64,000 nt of DNA, taken from assembly GCF_003818115.1 (NCBI RefSeq), contig NZ_RPOI01000015.1:1-64000 (forward strand), given 5' to 3'. Source of the DNA: Citrobacter youngae. GTDB taxonomy: Bacteria > Pseudomonadota > Gammaproteobacteria > Enterobacterales > Enterobacteriaceae. Below are positions 48,198 through 58,739 of the stretch, piece by piece. The translations under genes were made by a program, and so were the position numbers. Positions within the stretch are counted from its first letter, which is position 1, and each line of letters opens with the position of its first letter. The notes beneath the pieces were generated by a model. That model saw only the letters and a program-made list of their open reading frames with translations. It was not told the DNA's origin and did no database searches.

Positions 48198-49601
48198 ATG
48201 CAAACAACACAACAAAATGCGCCACTGAAGCGCACAATGAAAACGCGTCACCTGATTATGCTCTCCTTAGGTGGCGTGATTGGCACAGGGTTATTCTTCA
48301 ATACCGGGTACATCATCTCCACCACCGGGGCGGCGGGAACGCTGCTGGCCTATCTGATTGGCGCGCTGGTAGTCTGGTTGGTTATGCAGTGTCTGGGCGA
48401 GCTGTCGGTCGCGATGCCGGAGACCGGGGCGTTTCACGTCTATGCTGCGCGTTATCTTGGCCCTGCAACGGGATATACCGTGGCCTGGCTCTACTGGCTG
48501 ACCTGGACTGTGGCGCTGGGTTCGAGTTTTACCGCCGCCGGATTCTGTATGCAGTACTGGTTTCCGCAGGTACCGGTATGGGTCTGGTGCGTGGTGTTTT
48601 GCGCGATTATTTTTGCCCTCAACGTCATCTCCACGCGCTTTTTTGCCGAAGGGGAGTTCTGGTTCTCGCTGGTGAAAGTGGTCACCATCATCGCCTTTAT
48701 CATCCTCGGCGGGGCGGCGATTTTTGGTTTTATCCCGATGCAGGATGGCTCGCCCGCGCCGGGGCTGAGTAATATCACGGCGGAAGGCTGGTTCCCACAC
48801 GGTGGCTTACCGATCCTGATGACGATGGTGGCGGTGAATTTTGCTTTTTCGGGAACCGAGCTTATCGGTATTGCCGCCGGAGAAACAGAAAACCCGCGCA
48901 AGGTCATTCCGGTGGCGATTCGTACCACCATCGCGCGACTGATTATTTTCTTTATCGGCACCGTGTTTGTGCTGGCGGCGCTGATCCCAATGCAGCAGGC
49001 GGGCGTGGAGAAAAGCCCGTTTGTGCTGGTGTTTGAGAAGGTGGGGATTCCGTACGCCGCCGATATTTTTAACTTCGTGATCCTGACGGCCATTCTTTCC
49101 GCGGCGAACTCCGGACTGTATGCCTCCGGGCGCATGCTGTGGTCGCTGGCGAATGAACGCACGCTGCCAGCCTGTTTTTCCCGAGTGACGAAAAACGGCG
49201 TGCCGCTGACGGCGCTGTCGGTCAGTATGCTCGGCGGTGTGCTGGCACTGTTTTCCAGCGTGGTGGCCCCGGACACGGTATTTGTCGCGCTGTCGGCAAT
49301 CTCCGGGTTCGCGGTGGTGGCGGTGTGGCTGAGCATTTGCGCTTCGCACTTCGTCTTTCGCCGCCGTCATCTGCAGCAGGGTAAGGCATTGAGTGAATTG
49401 CATTATCGCGCGCCGTGGTATCCGTTGGTGCCGGTACTGGGATTTGTGCTGTGCCTGGTGGCTTGCGTCGGGCTGGCATTCGATTCAGCGCAGAGAATTG
49501 CGCTGTGGTGCGGGGTACCGTTTGTGGCAGTGTGTTATGGTGCTTATTTCCTTACTCAATCGCGTAAAGCCAAACAGGAGCCCGAACATGTCGCAGAATA
49601 A
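48198..49601 (+). CDS. mmuP: S-methylmethionine permease MmuP
   Basis: 467 residues, equal to E. coli MmuP. A 12-helix amino acid permease of the APC superfamily ([21 protein letters not shown] at helix 1, [21 protein letters not shown], and [22 protein letters not shown]). It imports S-methylmethionine. ATG 48198 follows AGAAGGTTAT; an upstream frame start at 48174 falls inside the MetJ boxes. The 3' end overlaps mmuM by 14 bases. Confidence 0.95.
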   Translation: MQTTQQNAPLKRTMKTRHLIMLSLGGVIGTGLFFNTGYIISTTGAAGTLLAYLIGALVVWLVMQCLGELSVAMPETGAFHVYAARYLGPATGYTVAWLYWLTWTVALGSSFTAAGFCMQYWFPQVPVWVWCVVFCAIIFALNVISTRFFAEGEFWFSLVKVVTIIAFIILGGAAIFGFIPMQDGSPAPGLSNITAEGWFPHGGLPILMTMVAVNFAFSGTELIGIAAGETENPRKVIPVAIRTTIARLIIFFIGTVFVLAALIPMQQAGVEKSPFVLVFEKVGIPYAADIFNFVILTAILSAANSGLYASGRMLWSLANERTLPACFSRVTKNGVPLTALSVSMLGGVLALFSSVVAPDTVFVALSAISGFAVVAVWLSICASHFVFRRRHLQQGKALSELHYRAPWYPLVPVLGFVLCLVACVGLAFDSAQRIALWCGVPFVAVCYGAYFLTQSRKAKQEPEHVAE

Positions 49602-50520
49602 TCCGTTAAGCGCCATCCTCGAAAAACAGGATTTCCTGCTGCTCGATGGTGCGATGGCGACGGAGCTGGAAGCGCGTGGCTGTAACTTAGCCGATAGCCT
49701 GTGGTCAGCCAAAGTGCTGGTCGAAAATCCGGAGCTTATCCGCGAAGTCCATCTCGATTACTACCGGGCGGGGGCGCAGTGTGCGATTACCGCCAGCTAC
49801 CAGGCGACACCGGCGGGGTTTGCCGCCCGTGGCCTGGATGAAGCGCAGTCGAAAGCGCTAATTGGTAAAAGCGTGGAGCTGGCGCGTAAAGCCCGTGAAG
49901 CGTATCTGGCCGAGAACCCGCAGGCGGGCACGCTGCTGGTAGCTGGATCAGTCGGGCCTTACGGCGCGTATCTGGCGGATGGTTCTGAATACCGTGGAGA
50001 TTACCAACGTAGCGCTGAAGAGTTTCAGGCGTTTCACCGCCCGCGCGTGGAAGCGTTACTGGATGCCGGGGCCGATCTGCTGGCCTGTGAAACCCTGCCA
50101 AATTTTGCCGAAATTAGCGCGCTGGCTGAGCTATTGACCGCATATCCGCGCGCGCGCGCGTGGTTCTCATTTACCCTGCGCGACAGCGAGCACCTGAGCG
50201 ACGGTACGCCGCTGCGTGACGTGGTTGCGTTGCTGGCGGGTTATCCGCAGGTGGTGGCGCTAGGTATTAACTGCGTTGCGCTGGAAAACACCACCGCTGC
50301 GTTGCAGCATTTACACGGTTTAACGGCGCTGCCGCTGGTGGTGTATCCGAACTCGGGCGAGCAGTATGATGCCGTGAGCAAAACCTGGCATCATCACGGT
50401 GAGCATTGTGCGCATCTGGCGGATTATCTGCCGCAGTGGCAGGCCGCTGGCGCCCGGTTGATTGGCGGGTGCTGTCGCACCACGCCTGCGGATATTGCCG
50501 TGCTAAAAGCGCGAAGCTGA
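49588..50520 (+). CDS. mmuM: Homocysteine S-methyltransferase MmuM
   Basis: 310 residues, equal to E. coli. It transfers a methyl group from S-methylmethionine to homocysteine, giving two methionines. Zinc-binding Cys residues are in LGINCVAL (near residue 230) and GGCCRTTP near the C-terminus; the N-terminal [14 protein letters not shown] is typical. ATG 49588 lies within the end of mmuP, so the two are coupled. Confidence 0.95.
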   Translation: MSQNNPLSAILEKQDFLLLDGAMATELEARGCNLADSLWSAKVLVENPELIREVHLDYYRAGAQCAITASYQATPAGFAARGLDEAQSKALIGKSVELARKAREAYLAENPQAGTLLVAGSVGPYGAYLADGSEYRGDYQRSAEEFQAFHRPRVEALLDAGADLLACETLPNFAEISALAELLTAYPRARAWFSFTLRDSEHLSDGTPLRDVVALLAGYPQVVALGINCVALENTTAALQHLHGLTALPLVVYPNSGEQYDAVSKTWHHHGEHCAHLADYLPQWQAAGARLIGGCCRTTPADIAVLKARS

Positions 50521-50547
50521 GAGTTTATCGGGCCTACATCGTTCACT

Positions 50548-50614
50548 GTAGGCCTGATAAGCGCAGCGCATCAGGCATTGCCGGATGGCGGCGCAAGCGC
50601 CTTATCCGGCCTAC
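50548..50614. repeat. BIME between mmuM and afuC
   Basis: Two opposed REP units (about 50548-50578 and 50580-50614) lie between these convergent genes. Confidence 0.85.
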
Positions 50615-50628
50615 AATGCCACAAAACG

Positions 50629-51675
50629 TTATGCCGCATCCGCCAGAACAAACATGCCGTACGGATGGATTTCGAGATAATACTGCTCGCCGACGTCCGG
50701 CTGTAAACGCGTAGCGTTGACCTGCAATAAGATCTCCTGCCCGTGCCATTCCACCGTGACTTCATACTGGGGGCCCATATAGGCCACGTGGCGGATCACG
50801 CAGCGCTGACTCTCTTCGCCGCGATCGCTGAGCGTGATCGCTTCCGGGCGCACGCCGACCATACCTTCGCCTTGCGTACCAAAGTGCAGCGGGCGCGGCA
50901 GGTGATAGCCATAGATATCAACGTATTGGTCACTGAAGGTGGCCGGGAACAGGTTGGCATCACCCATAAAGCTTGCCATAAAGCGCGAGGCGGGCTGGCG
51001 ATAGAGATCCTGCGGTGAACCGATCTGCATGATGTGCCCCTTGTTCATCACCAGCACGGTATCAGAAACCGCAAAGGCTTCGCTCTGATCGTGGGTGACG
51101 TACAGTGAGGTGATATCAAACTGCTTTTGCAGTTCGCGGATCTTGTCGCGCATGCTGCGACGCAGGTTGGCGTCGAGGTTACTTAATGGCTCATCAAACA
51201 GCAGCACTTTCGGTTTGAGGATCAACGCGCGGGCCAGCGCCACGCGCTGTTGCTGACCGCCGGATATCTGATCGACAAAGCGGTCTTCGAATCCTTCCAG
51301 ATCCACCATCGCCAGCGCCTCTTTGACGCGAGCTTTCACCTCTGCGCGCGACACGCCGAGCATCTTCAGGCCATAACCAACGTTCTCTCCCAGCGACATA
51401 TGCGGGAACAGGGCATAAGACTGAAACACCATACAGATATCACGTTGCTGAATAGAGCGATGAGTGACGTCTTCGTCATCAATGAAAATCTGCCCTTCGC
51501 TCGGTTTTTCCAGCCCGGCGACCAGGCGCAAAATGGTGGTTTTGCCACAACCGGACGGGCCGAGCAGGGTTACCATTTGCCCCTGCGGGATGGTGAGGTT
51601 GATATTGTCGATTACCGTATTACTGCCAAATCGTTTGGTGACGTTGCGCAGTTCAACGAAATTTTTCTGAGTCAT
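50629..51675 (-). CDS. afuC: Sugar-phosphate ABC importer ATPase AfuC
   Basis: 348 residues, nearly identical to E. coli AfuC (FbpC), which also lies beside mmuM in K-12. Walker [10 protein letters not shown], signature SGGQQQR, Walker [13 protein letters not shown], switch His in YVTHD, then a C-terminal regulatory (TOBE) domain. Once annotated as a ferric transporter, AfuABC imports hexose and heptulose phosphates in Actinobacillus and Citrobacter rodentium. ATG 51675 follows GGAG; an in-frame ATG at 51687 overlaps the afuB stop. Confidence 0.94.
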   Translation of the reverse strand: MTQKNFVELRNVTKRFGSNTVIDNINLTIPQGQMVTLLGPSGCGKTTILRLVAGLEKPSEGQIFIDDEDVTHRSIQQRDICMVFQSYALFPHMSLGENVGYGLKMLGVSRAEVKARVKEALAMVDLEGFEDRFVDQISGGQQQRVALARALILKPKVLLFDEPLSNLDANLRRSMRDKIRELQKQFDITSLYVTHDQSEAFAVSDTVLVMNKGHIMQIGSPQDLYRQPASRFMASFMGDANLFPATFSDQYVDIYGYHLPRPLHFGTQGEGMVGVRPEAITLSDRGEESQRCVIRHVAYMGPQYEVTVEWHGQEILLQVNATRLQPDVGEQYYLEIHPYGMFVLADAA

Positions 51676-51686
51676 AGTGCGCTCCA

Positions 51687-53765
51687 TTACGCCTGGTTTT
51701 TGGCTTTTGAACGGGAGGTACGTGATTCACCGATCAGCCAGTCAAAGATGAAAATAATCGCCAGCATCACCACGATCAGAATGGAACCGTAGGCAATCGC
51801 CACACCGTATTCGCCATCTTCCACGCGGTTCAGGATGTAGGCCGTCGCTACACGGGTATCCGGCGTGACGAGGAACACAATGGCGCTGACGGTGGTAATG
51901 GCGCGCACAAAGCTGTAAATCAGCGCCGAAAGGATCGCCGGGCGCAGCAGCGGCAGCAGGATATGCGTAATGGTACGCAGCGAACCGGCGCGCAGGCTGA
52001 GCGAGGCTTCATCCAGTGATTTATCGATCTGGCCTAAGCCCGCAATACCCGCCCGAATACCGACCGGGACGTTACGCATTACCATCGAGATAATGACAAT
52101 CGCCGCCGTACCAGTGAGGTACACCGGGGCGCTGTTAAAGGCCAGAATGTACGATACGCCCGCGACGGTGCCTGGAACGGCAAAGCACAGCATGGTGGTG
52201 AACTCGATGGTCTTCTTGCCCTTAAACTGTTGGCGCACCACTACCCAGGCGATCAGCAGGCCGAAGATGGCGGTGATCGGCGCGGCAATCCCGGCGTAGA
52301 GCAGGGTGTCGAGCAGTGAAGGCCATGCGCCGTCGCTCATCCCCTGACCGAACAGTTTGGTAAAGTTCGCTAACGTCAGGGTGTAGTCCACGCCCCAGTT
52401 AACGGTGAAACTGCCGTAGAAAATGCTGCCGTACAACAGGGCGTTAAAGGCAATCCACACCGCCAGCAGCGCGACCACGCTCCACACCAGCGTCACCGGC
52501 AGTGGCTGCACGTCGCCCCGGTAGGATTTACCGGAAACGGTGACGTATGAGCGTTTACCAATCCACATATATTGCACGCAGAACACCAGCAGCGAGAACA
52601 GCAGCAGGAACGCACCCAGCGTACTGGCGGCCTGATAGTCGAGCTGCGAACCGGTGATGTAGAAGTAGATTTGCGTTGCCAGCACGTCGAAGTTACCGCC
52701 GAGCACCAGTGGGTTACTAAAGTCAGCCAGCGACTGCACAACCACAATCAAAAAGGCGTTCGCCAGCGCGGGTTTCAGCAGCGGGACAAACACGCCGTTA
52801 AAGGTCTGCCAGCGGCTGGCACGCAGGGTGTATGACGCTTCTTCCAGCGACGGATGAATGGTTTTGATTGCTCCGTCGAGGATCATAAACGCCATCGGAG
52901 TGAAGGCCAACACCTGCGCCAGCCAGATGCCGGTAAAACCGTACAGCCAGTTGGTGTTGGTTAAGCCAAACCATTCGACCATAAATTCGGTGATGTAGCC
53001 GGAGCGCCCCATCATTAGCGTGACGCCTAAACCCACGACAAACGGCGGGGTGACGATTGGCAGAATCGAGAAAATTCGTCCGATAATAGCGCTGCGTCTG
53101 GCGATACGGGTGGTATAGATAGCCAGTACCAGACCAAAGAAGGTACAGCCGACGCCGACGGCAATCGACAGCATAATCGAGTTGAGGATCACCTGAATGA
53201 TATGTGCCTGCGACAGCACATTCATAAACGCCAGCGGGGCAAATTCCCCGGCGTCGTTGGTGAACATCGGAATGAAAATGGCGATGCTCGGCCAGACGAT
53301 AAAAATACCGATCAAGGCGACAATCGCGGTGAGCGAGCCGATGACGAAGCGGTCGCCGCCCAGCCATTCCAGACGGGTGAGCGCCAGGGTCATGATCGCG
53401 CCAAGTGCCACAAACAGCACAATGGTGGCATAGCCTAAGCCGCGCCCCTCAAGAGTCGCGCTGGCGACGATAAACGCCATACAGAAAAAAGCCCAGCCCG
53501 CATCAAGATAATGGCGGCCGCGCTGTTCGCGCCTGGCTTCATGGAATGGACGCACCAGCAGCAGGCTCGGCAGCAGATACCATAACCAACTGATATTGAA
53601 CTGTGACCAGCCGTAGGCGGCGAGTATTTCCTCGCCAGTCGACTCCAGCAGACCGTAATCCAGGCTCCAGCTTGGTAACAGGGCAAACGCCAGCCAGCCA
53701 AGCAAAACCCAAAGAAATATCGCATCCCGTTTTTTCACGGGATGGAGTGTAAGTGTGTGTGACAT
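51687..53765 (-). CDS. afuB: Fused permease AfuB
   Basis: 692 residues with two fused permease halves, each with a typical binding-protein-dependent permease loop ([27 protein letters not shown] near residue 315 and [27 protein letters not shown] near 605). This is the full-length form; E. coli K-12, as I recall, keeps only a remnant. It forms the whole inner-membrane channel for AfuC. A REP element separates it from afuA. Confidence 0.93.
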   Translation of the reverse strand: MSHTLTLHPVKKRDAIFLWVLLGWLAFALLPSWSLDYGLLESTGEEILAAYGWSQFNISWLWYLLPSLLLVRPFHEARREQRGRHYLDAGWAFFCMAFIVASATLEGRGLGYATIVLFVALGAIMTLALTRLEWLGGDRFVIGSLTAIVALIGIFIVWPSIAIFIPMFTNDAGEFAPLAFMNVLSQAHIIQVILNSIMLSIAVGVGCTFFGLVLAIYTTRIARRSAIIGRIFSILPIVTPPFVVGLGVTLMMGRSGYITEFMVEWFGLTNTNWLYGFTGIWLAQVLAFTPMAFMILDGAIKTIHPSLEEASYTLRASRWQTFNGVFVPLLKPALANAFLIVVVQSLADFSNPLVLGGNFDVLATQIYFYITGSQLDYQAASTLGAFLLLFSLLVFCVQYMWIGKRSYVTVSGKSYRGDVQPLPVTLVWSVVALLAVWIAFNALLYGSIFYGSFTVNWGVDYTLTLANFTKLFGQGMSDGAWPSLLDTLLYAGIAAPITAIFGLLIAWVVVRQQFKGKKTIEFTTMLCFAVPGTVAGVSYILAFNSAPVYLTGTAAIVIISMVMRNVPVGIRAGIAGLGQIDKSLDEASLSLRAGSLRTITHILLPLLRPAILSALIYSFVRAITTVSAIVFLVTPDTRVATAYILNRVEDGEYGVAIAYGSILIVVMLAIIFIFDWLIGESRTSRSKAKNQA

Positions 53766-53783
53766 AGCGGTTCCGGTATTCCA

Positions 53784-53813
53784 GGCCGGATGCGGTATTT
53801 ACGCCGCACCCGG
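53784..53813. repeat. REP palindrome between afuA and afuB
   Basis: GCCGGATGCGGTATTTACGC...ACCCGG lies in the 69-base gap. It may slow 3' decay and allow more AfuA than AfuB, as expected for a binding protein. Confidence 0.75.
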
Positions 53814-53834
53814 AAAATGATCGCCGATGTAGGT

Positions 53835-54866
53835 TTATTTACCCATCTTCACTTCGCTGACCCACTTATTGATCAACGCTTTACGCACGTCGGTCGAGCC
53901 GTACTTATCCATGTCGTAATTGATAAGCTTCAGATCGTCGAGCTTCAGCGAGTTAGGAGACGTCTCGGCGGTGGTGTTGGTCAGGATCTGATAGGACTTC
54001 CCTTTCTTCCACGCCAGTTCCTGCGCATCTTTTGACAGTACCCAGTCAACGAACAGTTTGGCGTTATCGAGGTTGCGCGCGCCTTTCAGAATGCTGACGC
54101 CGCCGATCTCATAGCCGGTACCTTCGCACGGTGAAATCAGCTCCAGCGGTGCGCCCTGTTCTTTTTCCAGCGAGTAGTCGTGCAGGAAGCCAATGCCAAT
54201 CGCCGTTTCGCCACGAGCGGCGTTACGCGCTGGGGCAATGCCTGATTTAGTGTATTGAGAGACGTTGGCGTTGAGCTGTTTCAGGTAGTCAAAGGCCTGA
54301 TCTTCACCCCACAACTGGGCAAAAGTCGCCAGCGCGGTATAGGCGGTACCGGAGCTTTGCGGGTCAGCAATCTGGATTTCACCTTTGTATTCCGGTTTGG
54401 TCAGATCCTTCCAGCATTTTGGCACCGGCAGGTTTTTCTCTTTCAGGCGCTGGGTATTGACGCCAAAGCCCAGAATACCGACGTAAACCGCCGAGGAGAG
54501 ATTGCCTTTCACCTTCGCGGGATCGCGGAATTTCTCCATGATCTGTTCGAGATTGGATGATTTATACGGCTGCAGCAGGCCCATTTCACCGGCCTGGGAC
54601 TGCGGATCCAACGTACCGCCGTACCAGACATCCGCCTGCGGATTTTTCTTCTCGGCATCCACTTTCGCCAGCGTACTGCCCGAGCCGTTGCGAATGAATG
54701 AGGTTTTCACATCATATTTTTCACCGAAGGCTTTGGTTTCGGTTTCGCACATCTCGTTAGTGGCGCTGCAATACACCACCAGGCGGCCCTGCGCCTGAGC
54801 TGCATTGCTGAAGGCCGCCAGCGTCAGAGCGGAGGCAATCAGGGTAGAGGTAAGCGTCAGTTTCAT
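53835..54866 (-). CDS. afuA: Periplasmic sugar-phosphate-binding protein AfuA
   Basis: 343 residues with a Sec signal (MKLTLTSTLIASALTLAAFSNAAQA), then a type II binding-protein fold (GRLVVYCSATNEMCETETKAFGEKYDV, PQADVWYGGT, GEIQIADPQSSGTAYTALATFAQLWGED). Fbp-like iron ligands are not evident, fitting the sugar-phosphate role. ATG 54866 shares ATGA with the stop of the UhpC-like gene, so a sensor and an importer subunit are translationally coupled. The frame continues upstream to 55280, but that is only overlap with uhpC-like. Confidence 0.93.
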   Translation of the reverse strand: MKLTLTSTLIASALTLAAFSNAAQAQGRLVVYCSATNEMCETETKAFGEKYDVKTSFIRNGSGSTLAKVDAEKKNPQADVWYGGTLDPQSQAGEMGLLQPYKSSNLEQIMEKFRDPAKVKGNLSSAVYVGILGFGVNTQRLKEKNLPVPKCWKDLTKPEYKGEIQIADPQSSGTAYTALATFAQLWGEDQAFDYLKQLNANVSQYTKSGIAPARNAARGETAIGIGFLHDYSLEKEQGAPLELISPCEGTGYEIGGVSILKGARNLDNAKLFVDWVLSKDAQELAWKKGKSYQILTNTTAETSPNSLKLDDLKLINYDMDKYGSTDVRKALINKWVSEVKMGK

Positions 54867-56155
54867 TGTTTTATCCTTTGACTGAGAGAAGGGGTAATGC
54901 CTGCAATGAGCAGTGGCATCAGCAATAAACCCATAAAGACAGCGGCGACCGAGAGCAAACTGAACATTCCCGACCAGCCGTAGTGTTCTATGACCAGCGA
55001 CAGCGGCCAACCCGCCAGCGCGGCCCCCAGATAGGCGAACAGCCCGAGAAAACCGGTAATTGAACCTGCCGCCGCTTTGTGTCCGCACTCCACCGCTGCG
55101 AGGCCAATCAGCATCTGCGGGCCAAACACAAAAAAGCCCACGGTAAAGAAACAGACAGCCAGTAGCGCGTAGTGGTGCACCGGCGCCAGCCATAGCGCGG
55201 CGACGGAGACCATCAGTCCCAGCGTGAACAGCAAAATCATCGGCGCACGCTGACCGCTGAACAGCAGATCCGATCCCCATCCGGCAAACAGCGCACCGAG
55301 CAAGCCGCCGACCTCAAACAGCATCACCGTGGCATTGGCGCTGAGCAAATTCACGCCGTGGCTTTCTGTCAGCCAGATATTGCCCCAGTCGTTGAGCGCA
55401 ATGCGGATTAAATAAACCAGTACATACGACACGCCAAGCAGCCAGATCATCGGGTTTTTCAGCATGGTGGTGCGCAACATTTGCCACAGTCCCATCGGCG
55501 GGCTTTGCTGCTCCTGACGCAGCTCCAGCGGATCATGCCGCCATTCCCCAACCGTCGGTAATCCCTCTTCCCGGGGCGTGCCTTTCAGTTGCAGGGTGAG
55601 CCAGATACCTAACGCCATGCTGATAATCCCCGGTGCCAGCATCGCTGCCTGCCAGCCCCACCAGTGGGCGGCAAAGGCGCTAATCAGTGGGATAACGGCG
55701 CCACCGATATTGATCGACATATTCCAGCAGCCCCACCAGAATCCACGTTCGTTGCGCGAGTACCAGTGGGTCAGCAGGCGAGCGCAGGGCGGCCAGCCCC
55801 AGCCCTGAAAAAATCCGTTCAGCGTCCAGACCACCAGCAGTAGCGTCAGCGATTCACCAAAGGCGAACAGCACATTCAAAACACCGGTGGCGAAAAGGCC
55901 AATGCCCATAAATGCGCGTTGTCCGTGGCTGTCGTGCCACAGTCCGGCGGTAAATTTCGACAGACCATAGGTCAGGTAAAACAGCGATCCCAACAGACCG
56001 ATATCACTTTTATCCAGTCCCAGATCCATTTGCAGTGCCGGGAGCACGTAGTTAACGCTTTTGCGCGTTAGGTAAAACGCCGCGTACCCGATGACCATGC
56101 ACATCAGCAGCTGTGGACGCAGCGTCCGGTATTGTTGGTTGATGTCGGTACGCAT
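54863..56155 (-). CDS. UhpC-like sugar-phosphate sensor (MFS)
   Basis: 430 residues, 12 membrane helices, closely resembling E. coli UhpC (YAAFYLTRKSVNYVLPAL, YGLSKFTAGLWHDSH, NGFFQGWGWPPCARLLTHWYSRNERG, GFFVFGPQMLIGLAAVECGHKAAAGSITGFLGLFAYLGAALAGWPL). UhpC senses external glucose 6-phosphate and signals to UhpB. It could in principle be a carrier, but its place between UhpB-like and AfuA favours a sensor. The stop overlaps afuA. Confidence 0.88.
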   Translation of the reverse strand: MRTDINQQYRTLRPQLLMCMVIGYAAFYLTRKSVNYVLPALQMDLGLDKSDIGLLGSLFYLTYGLSKFTAGLWHDSHGQRAFMGIGLFATGVLNVLFAFGESLTLLLVVWTLNGFFQGWGWPPCARLLTHWYSRNERGFWWGCWNMSINIGGAVIPLISAFAAHWWGWQAAMLAPGIISMALGIWLTLQLKGTPREEGLPTVGEWRHDPLELRQEQQSPPMGLWQMLRTTMLKNPMIWLLGVSYVLVYLIRIALNDWGNIWLTESHGVNLLSANATVMLFEVGGLLGALFAGWGSDLLFSGQRAPMILLFTLGLMVSVAALWLAPVHHYALLAVCFFTVGFFVFGPQMLIGLAAVECGHKAAAGSITGFLGLFAYLGAALAGWPLSLVIEHYGWSGMFSLLSVAAVFMGLLLMPLLIAGITPSLSQRIKQ

Positions 56156-56239
56156 AGCCGTCTCCGTTTTGCTGACTATAAGAAAGTGAAATCGAAAGGG
56201 GATGAGAGAAAGTCCAGAGTGGCTAAGACTTTTTCCTGG

Positions 56240-57781
56240 TTAGCGGCTGATTTGTTGCAAATTTGTGGGCAGGTTAACAATTACCCGCGTGCCGCTGTTC
56301 GATTCGAGCGTCAGCTCGCCGCCGAGCGCGCTGACCCGCTCACGCATTCCCTGGATACCGAAACCGGGAATTTTTTCCGGTAGAATGCCCACGCCGTTGT
56401 CCGTGACTTCCAGCAACAGGCAGTGATCCCGTTGGCGCAGCGCAATCGACACTTCGCTGGCGTCGGCATGTTTACAGACGTTATTGAGTAACTCCTGCAA
56501 CAGACGGTACAGCGTAAAGCGCACCGTTTCATTTTCAGGCGTATTTGCCAGTCGGTAATCAAACCGGCAGTGAATACCACGTTCGGCAAAGGCAAATTCA
56601 TTCACCAGATGGTGCAGCGCATCTTTAAAAGACAGCTCGTCAAGCGCGGGTGGGCGTAGCTGGCGCAGTAGCTGGCGGGTCGAGTGGTGGATACGCCGGG
56701 CAAGATCGTTGATCTGATTTGCCGCGTCGAGCGTTTGCTCAGGACCCTGCGAACGTTTAACCAGTTGAGACTGAATTTGAATGGCGGTGATGTTCTGACC
56801 AATTTCATCATGCAGTTCCCTAGCCAGGTTTTTGCGCGTGTTTTCTTCCGTGCGGATCAGTTGTTCGGTCAGCGCGCGTCGCGCCGCCAGTTCGCTTTCC
56901 AGACGCTGGCGATAATGGTGCAGGTTTTGCGCCAGATGCTGCTGGCGGCTGATGGCGATCCCCAGCCCTATGCCGAGCAGCGCCTGGGTGGCGAGGAAAA
57001 TCTCCAGCTCCAGTAAATTACTGAACCCGACGCCGATTTGCCGGGCGATGGTGATCATCATACTGCCGAGCAATCCGGACAACACGCCGCCCTGCCAGCC
57101 AAATTTCCACGCCATCACCACGTTCGGTAAGAACACCACGATCAGCAGCAGGCGCTCGATCTCCGGCGACAGCACCATCTGGGTGCCGATGCCAATAATA
57201 AAAAACAGGCTGCACCAGATGATAAGTGAGGTGCGCAGCGGGGGATTGGTGGTATCCAATCCGAGCAAATGATAGCGGTGCTGCTGGCGCAGAAATTCAT
57301 AGATCAGATAGACAAACGGGGTGAGCAGCACGCCGCCGGTAAACGATGCCAGCCCAATCAACATCGCCGGGCTTTGGATAAACGGTGAAAGCAGGGCGGT
57401 ATTGAGCAATGAAGTGATCGTCACCGCGGCCAGCAGCAGCGTTAAGCGCTGCCAGTAAAGCGGGAAGCGGTGCCAGTATGACTGACCGATACTGGCCGGT
57501 ATCAGGCTTATCAGCGGTGCGGCCAGCAGAAGATAACCGTTGAGTAACTGTTCGTTGTGCAGCCAGAACAGGATCAATACCGGCGGCAATACCAGCGCGG
57601 GCCAGTAGCGGCGAGACAGCAGGATCAATAGCGCGAGATACACGCCATGCGGCAGAAATAATGCCGCCTGCTGACCATTGTGGGTCAGGTAAAAACCTAA
57701 CGTCCACAGCATTAGCCAGCCCGAACCCCAGGCCAGCAGAATAAACAGAGAAATAACCCAATGACGAAGGTTACGCGACAT
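56240..57781 (-). CDS. UhpB-like sensor histidine kinase
   Basis: 513 residues. The N-terminal half (1-300) is a MASE1-type multi-helix membrane domain. The kinase core follows: HisKA_3 with phospho-His in ARELHDEIGQNITAIQIQ (about residue 325), then HATPase with LQELLNNVCKHADAS, DNGVGI and GFGIQGMRERV. It phosphorylates the UhpA-like regulator. ATG 57781 shares one base with the uhpA-like stop (TAATG), so the two are coupled; the longer frame overlaps uhpA-like. Confidence 0.9.
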   Translation of the reverse strand: MSRNLRHWVISLFILLAWGSGWLMLWTLGFYLTHNGQQAALFLPHGVYLALLILLSRRYWPALVLPPVLILFWLHNEQLLNGYLLLAAPLISLIPASIGQSYWHRFPLYWQRLTLLLAAVTITSLLNTALLSPFIQSPAMLIGLASFTGGVLLTPFVYLIYEFLRQQHRYHLLGLDTTNPPLRTSLIIWCSLFFIIGIGTQMVLSPEIERLLLIVVFLPNVVMAWKFGWQGGVLSGLLGSMMITIARQIGVGFSNLLELEIFLATQALLGIGLGIAISRQQHLAQNLHHYRQRLESELAARRALTEQLIRTEENTRKNLARELHDEIGQNITAIQIQSQLVKRSQGPEQTLDAANQINDLARRIHHSTRQLLRQLRPPALDELSFKDALHHLVNEFAFAERGIHCRFDYRLANTPENETVRFTLYRLLQELLNNVCKHADASEVSIALRQRDHCLLLEVTDNGVGILPEKIPGFGIQGMRERVSALGGELTLESNSGTRVIVNLPTNLQQISR

Positions 57782-58410
57782 TAATGCCCCGTCAGCAACT
57801 GGTGGTCGAGGGCAAAATGCACCAGATCGATGGTGCTGTGGCATTGCAGCTTGCCCAGTACATTCGCGCGGTGGACGTGGACCGTTTTATGGCTGAGGTC
57901 GAGCTTGAAGGCGATCTCTTTTACGCTGTCGCCTTTGACCAACAGCTCAAACACTTCGCGCTCGCGTGGGGTCAGTACTTCCAGTACCTGTGCGGGCTGT
58001 TCGCCGCCGCGTAGCGCCCGCAGCGCATCGGCGCACAGGTAATGCCCGCCCATACCGACCGATCGTACTGCCTGCACCAGTTCCTCTGGTCCGCAGCGTT
58101 TGGTCAGGTAGCCACTGGCCCCGGCATCCAGCGCGCTTTGTACAAACGTCGGCGCGTCATAAATACTGAGAATAATGGCGCGAAAGCCGGGTTTTTGCGC
58201 CCGCAGACGTTTTAGCAGACTCAGACCATTTTCATCCGGCATGGCGATATCCATGACTGCAACATTGACGTCCTCGCGCAGTAATGCCGGCCAGGCCTCT
58301 GCCGCGCTGCTGTACTGGCCGATAACGGCGAGATCCTCTTCGAGACCGAGTAATTGCGCAAAACCGGAACGCACCACCACATGGTCGTCCACCAGCACAA
58401 CATGAATCAT
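57781..58410 (-). CDS. UhpA-like response regulator (NarL/FixJ type)
   Basis: 209 residues (E. coli UhpA about 196). Receiver domain 1-120: VVLVDDHVVVRSGF with the acidic DD pair, phospho-Asp in VAVMDIAMPDENG and Lys in GYLTKRCGPEELV. C-terminal LuxR-type HTH (LTPREREVFELLVKGDSVKEIAFKLDLSHKTVHVHRANVLGKL). ATG 58410 (MIHVVLVDDH) is the natural start; the frame upstream extends into non-coding DNA. It heads the six-gene uhp-like/afu unit and probably activates afuABC. Confidence 0.9.
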   Translation of the reverse strand: MIHVVLVDDHVVVRSGFAQLLGLEEDLAVIGQYSSAAEAWPALLREDVNVAVMDIAMPDENGLSLLKRLRAQKPGFRAIILSIYDAPTFVQSALDAGASGYLTKRCGPEELVQAVRSVGMGGHYLCADALRALRGGEQPAQVLEVLTPREREVFELLVKGDSVKEIAFKLDLSHKTVHVHRANVLGKLQCHSTIDLVHFALDHQLLTGH

Positions 58411-58527
58411 GATATTGCTCTTTTGCCTGACAAGAATATCTATGATGCCTGCCAGCGCCACGCTGGCAATCATCCAGACGCAGTTATGTAACGAATGTAA
58501 CAAAATTGCAATAATTTGCCGGGTGTT

Positions 58528-58598
58528 GTAGGCCGGATAAGGCGCTTGCGCCGCCATCCGGCAACAGTGCCTGATGGCGCTGCGCTTATCAGGCCTAC
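58528..58598. repeat. BIME in the uhpA-like/tauA gap
   Basis: Two opposed REP units (58528-58563 and 58568-58598) lie in the 329-base gap between the divergent uhpA-like gene and tauA. This is unusual, since REPs normally follow genes. The remaining DNA up to 58739 should hold the tau promoter. Confidence 0.82.
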
Positions 58599-58739
58599 GT
58601 TCTGTAATGAGCGAAATTGCTAACCATTGCCGCTTTTTTTCTAAAAACGCTTTGTTCTTAGCCAGAATTTTTAATTCCTTTATCAAATTGTGCCGCAACG
58701 AAATACTGCCTCCATAACAAGACAGGAGAGCAGACAATC

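Noticed and set aside
54867-55280. N-terminal extension of AfuA
   Set aside because: It only reflects an open frame opposing no signal; AfuA's signal peptide starts at 54866 and the extension overlaps the uhpC-like gene in another frame.
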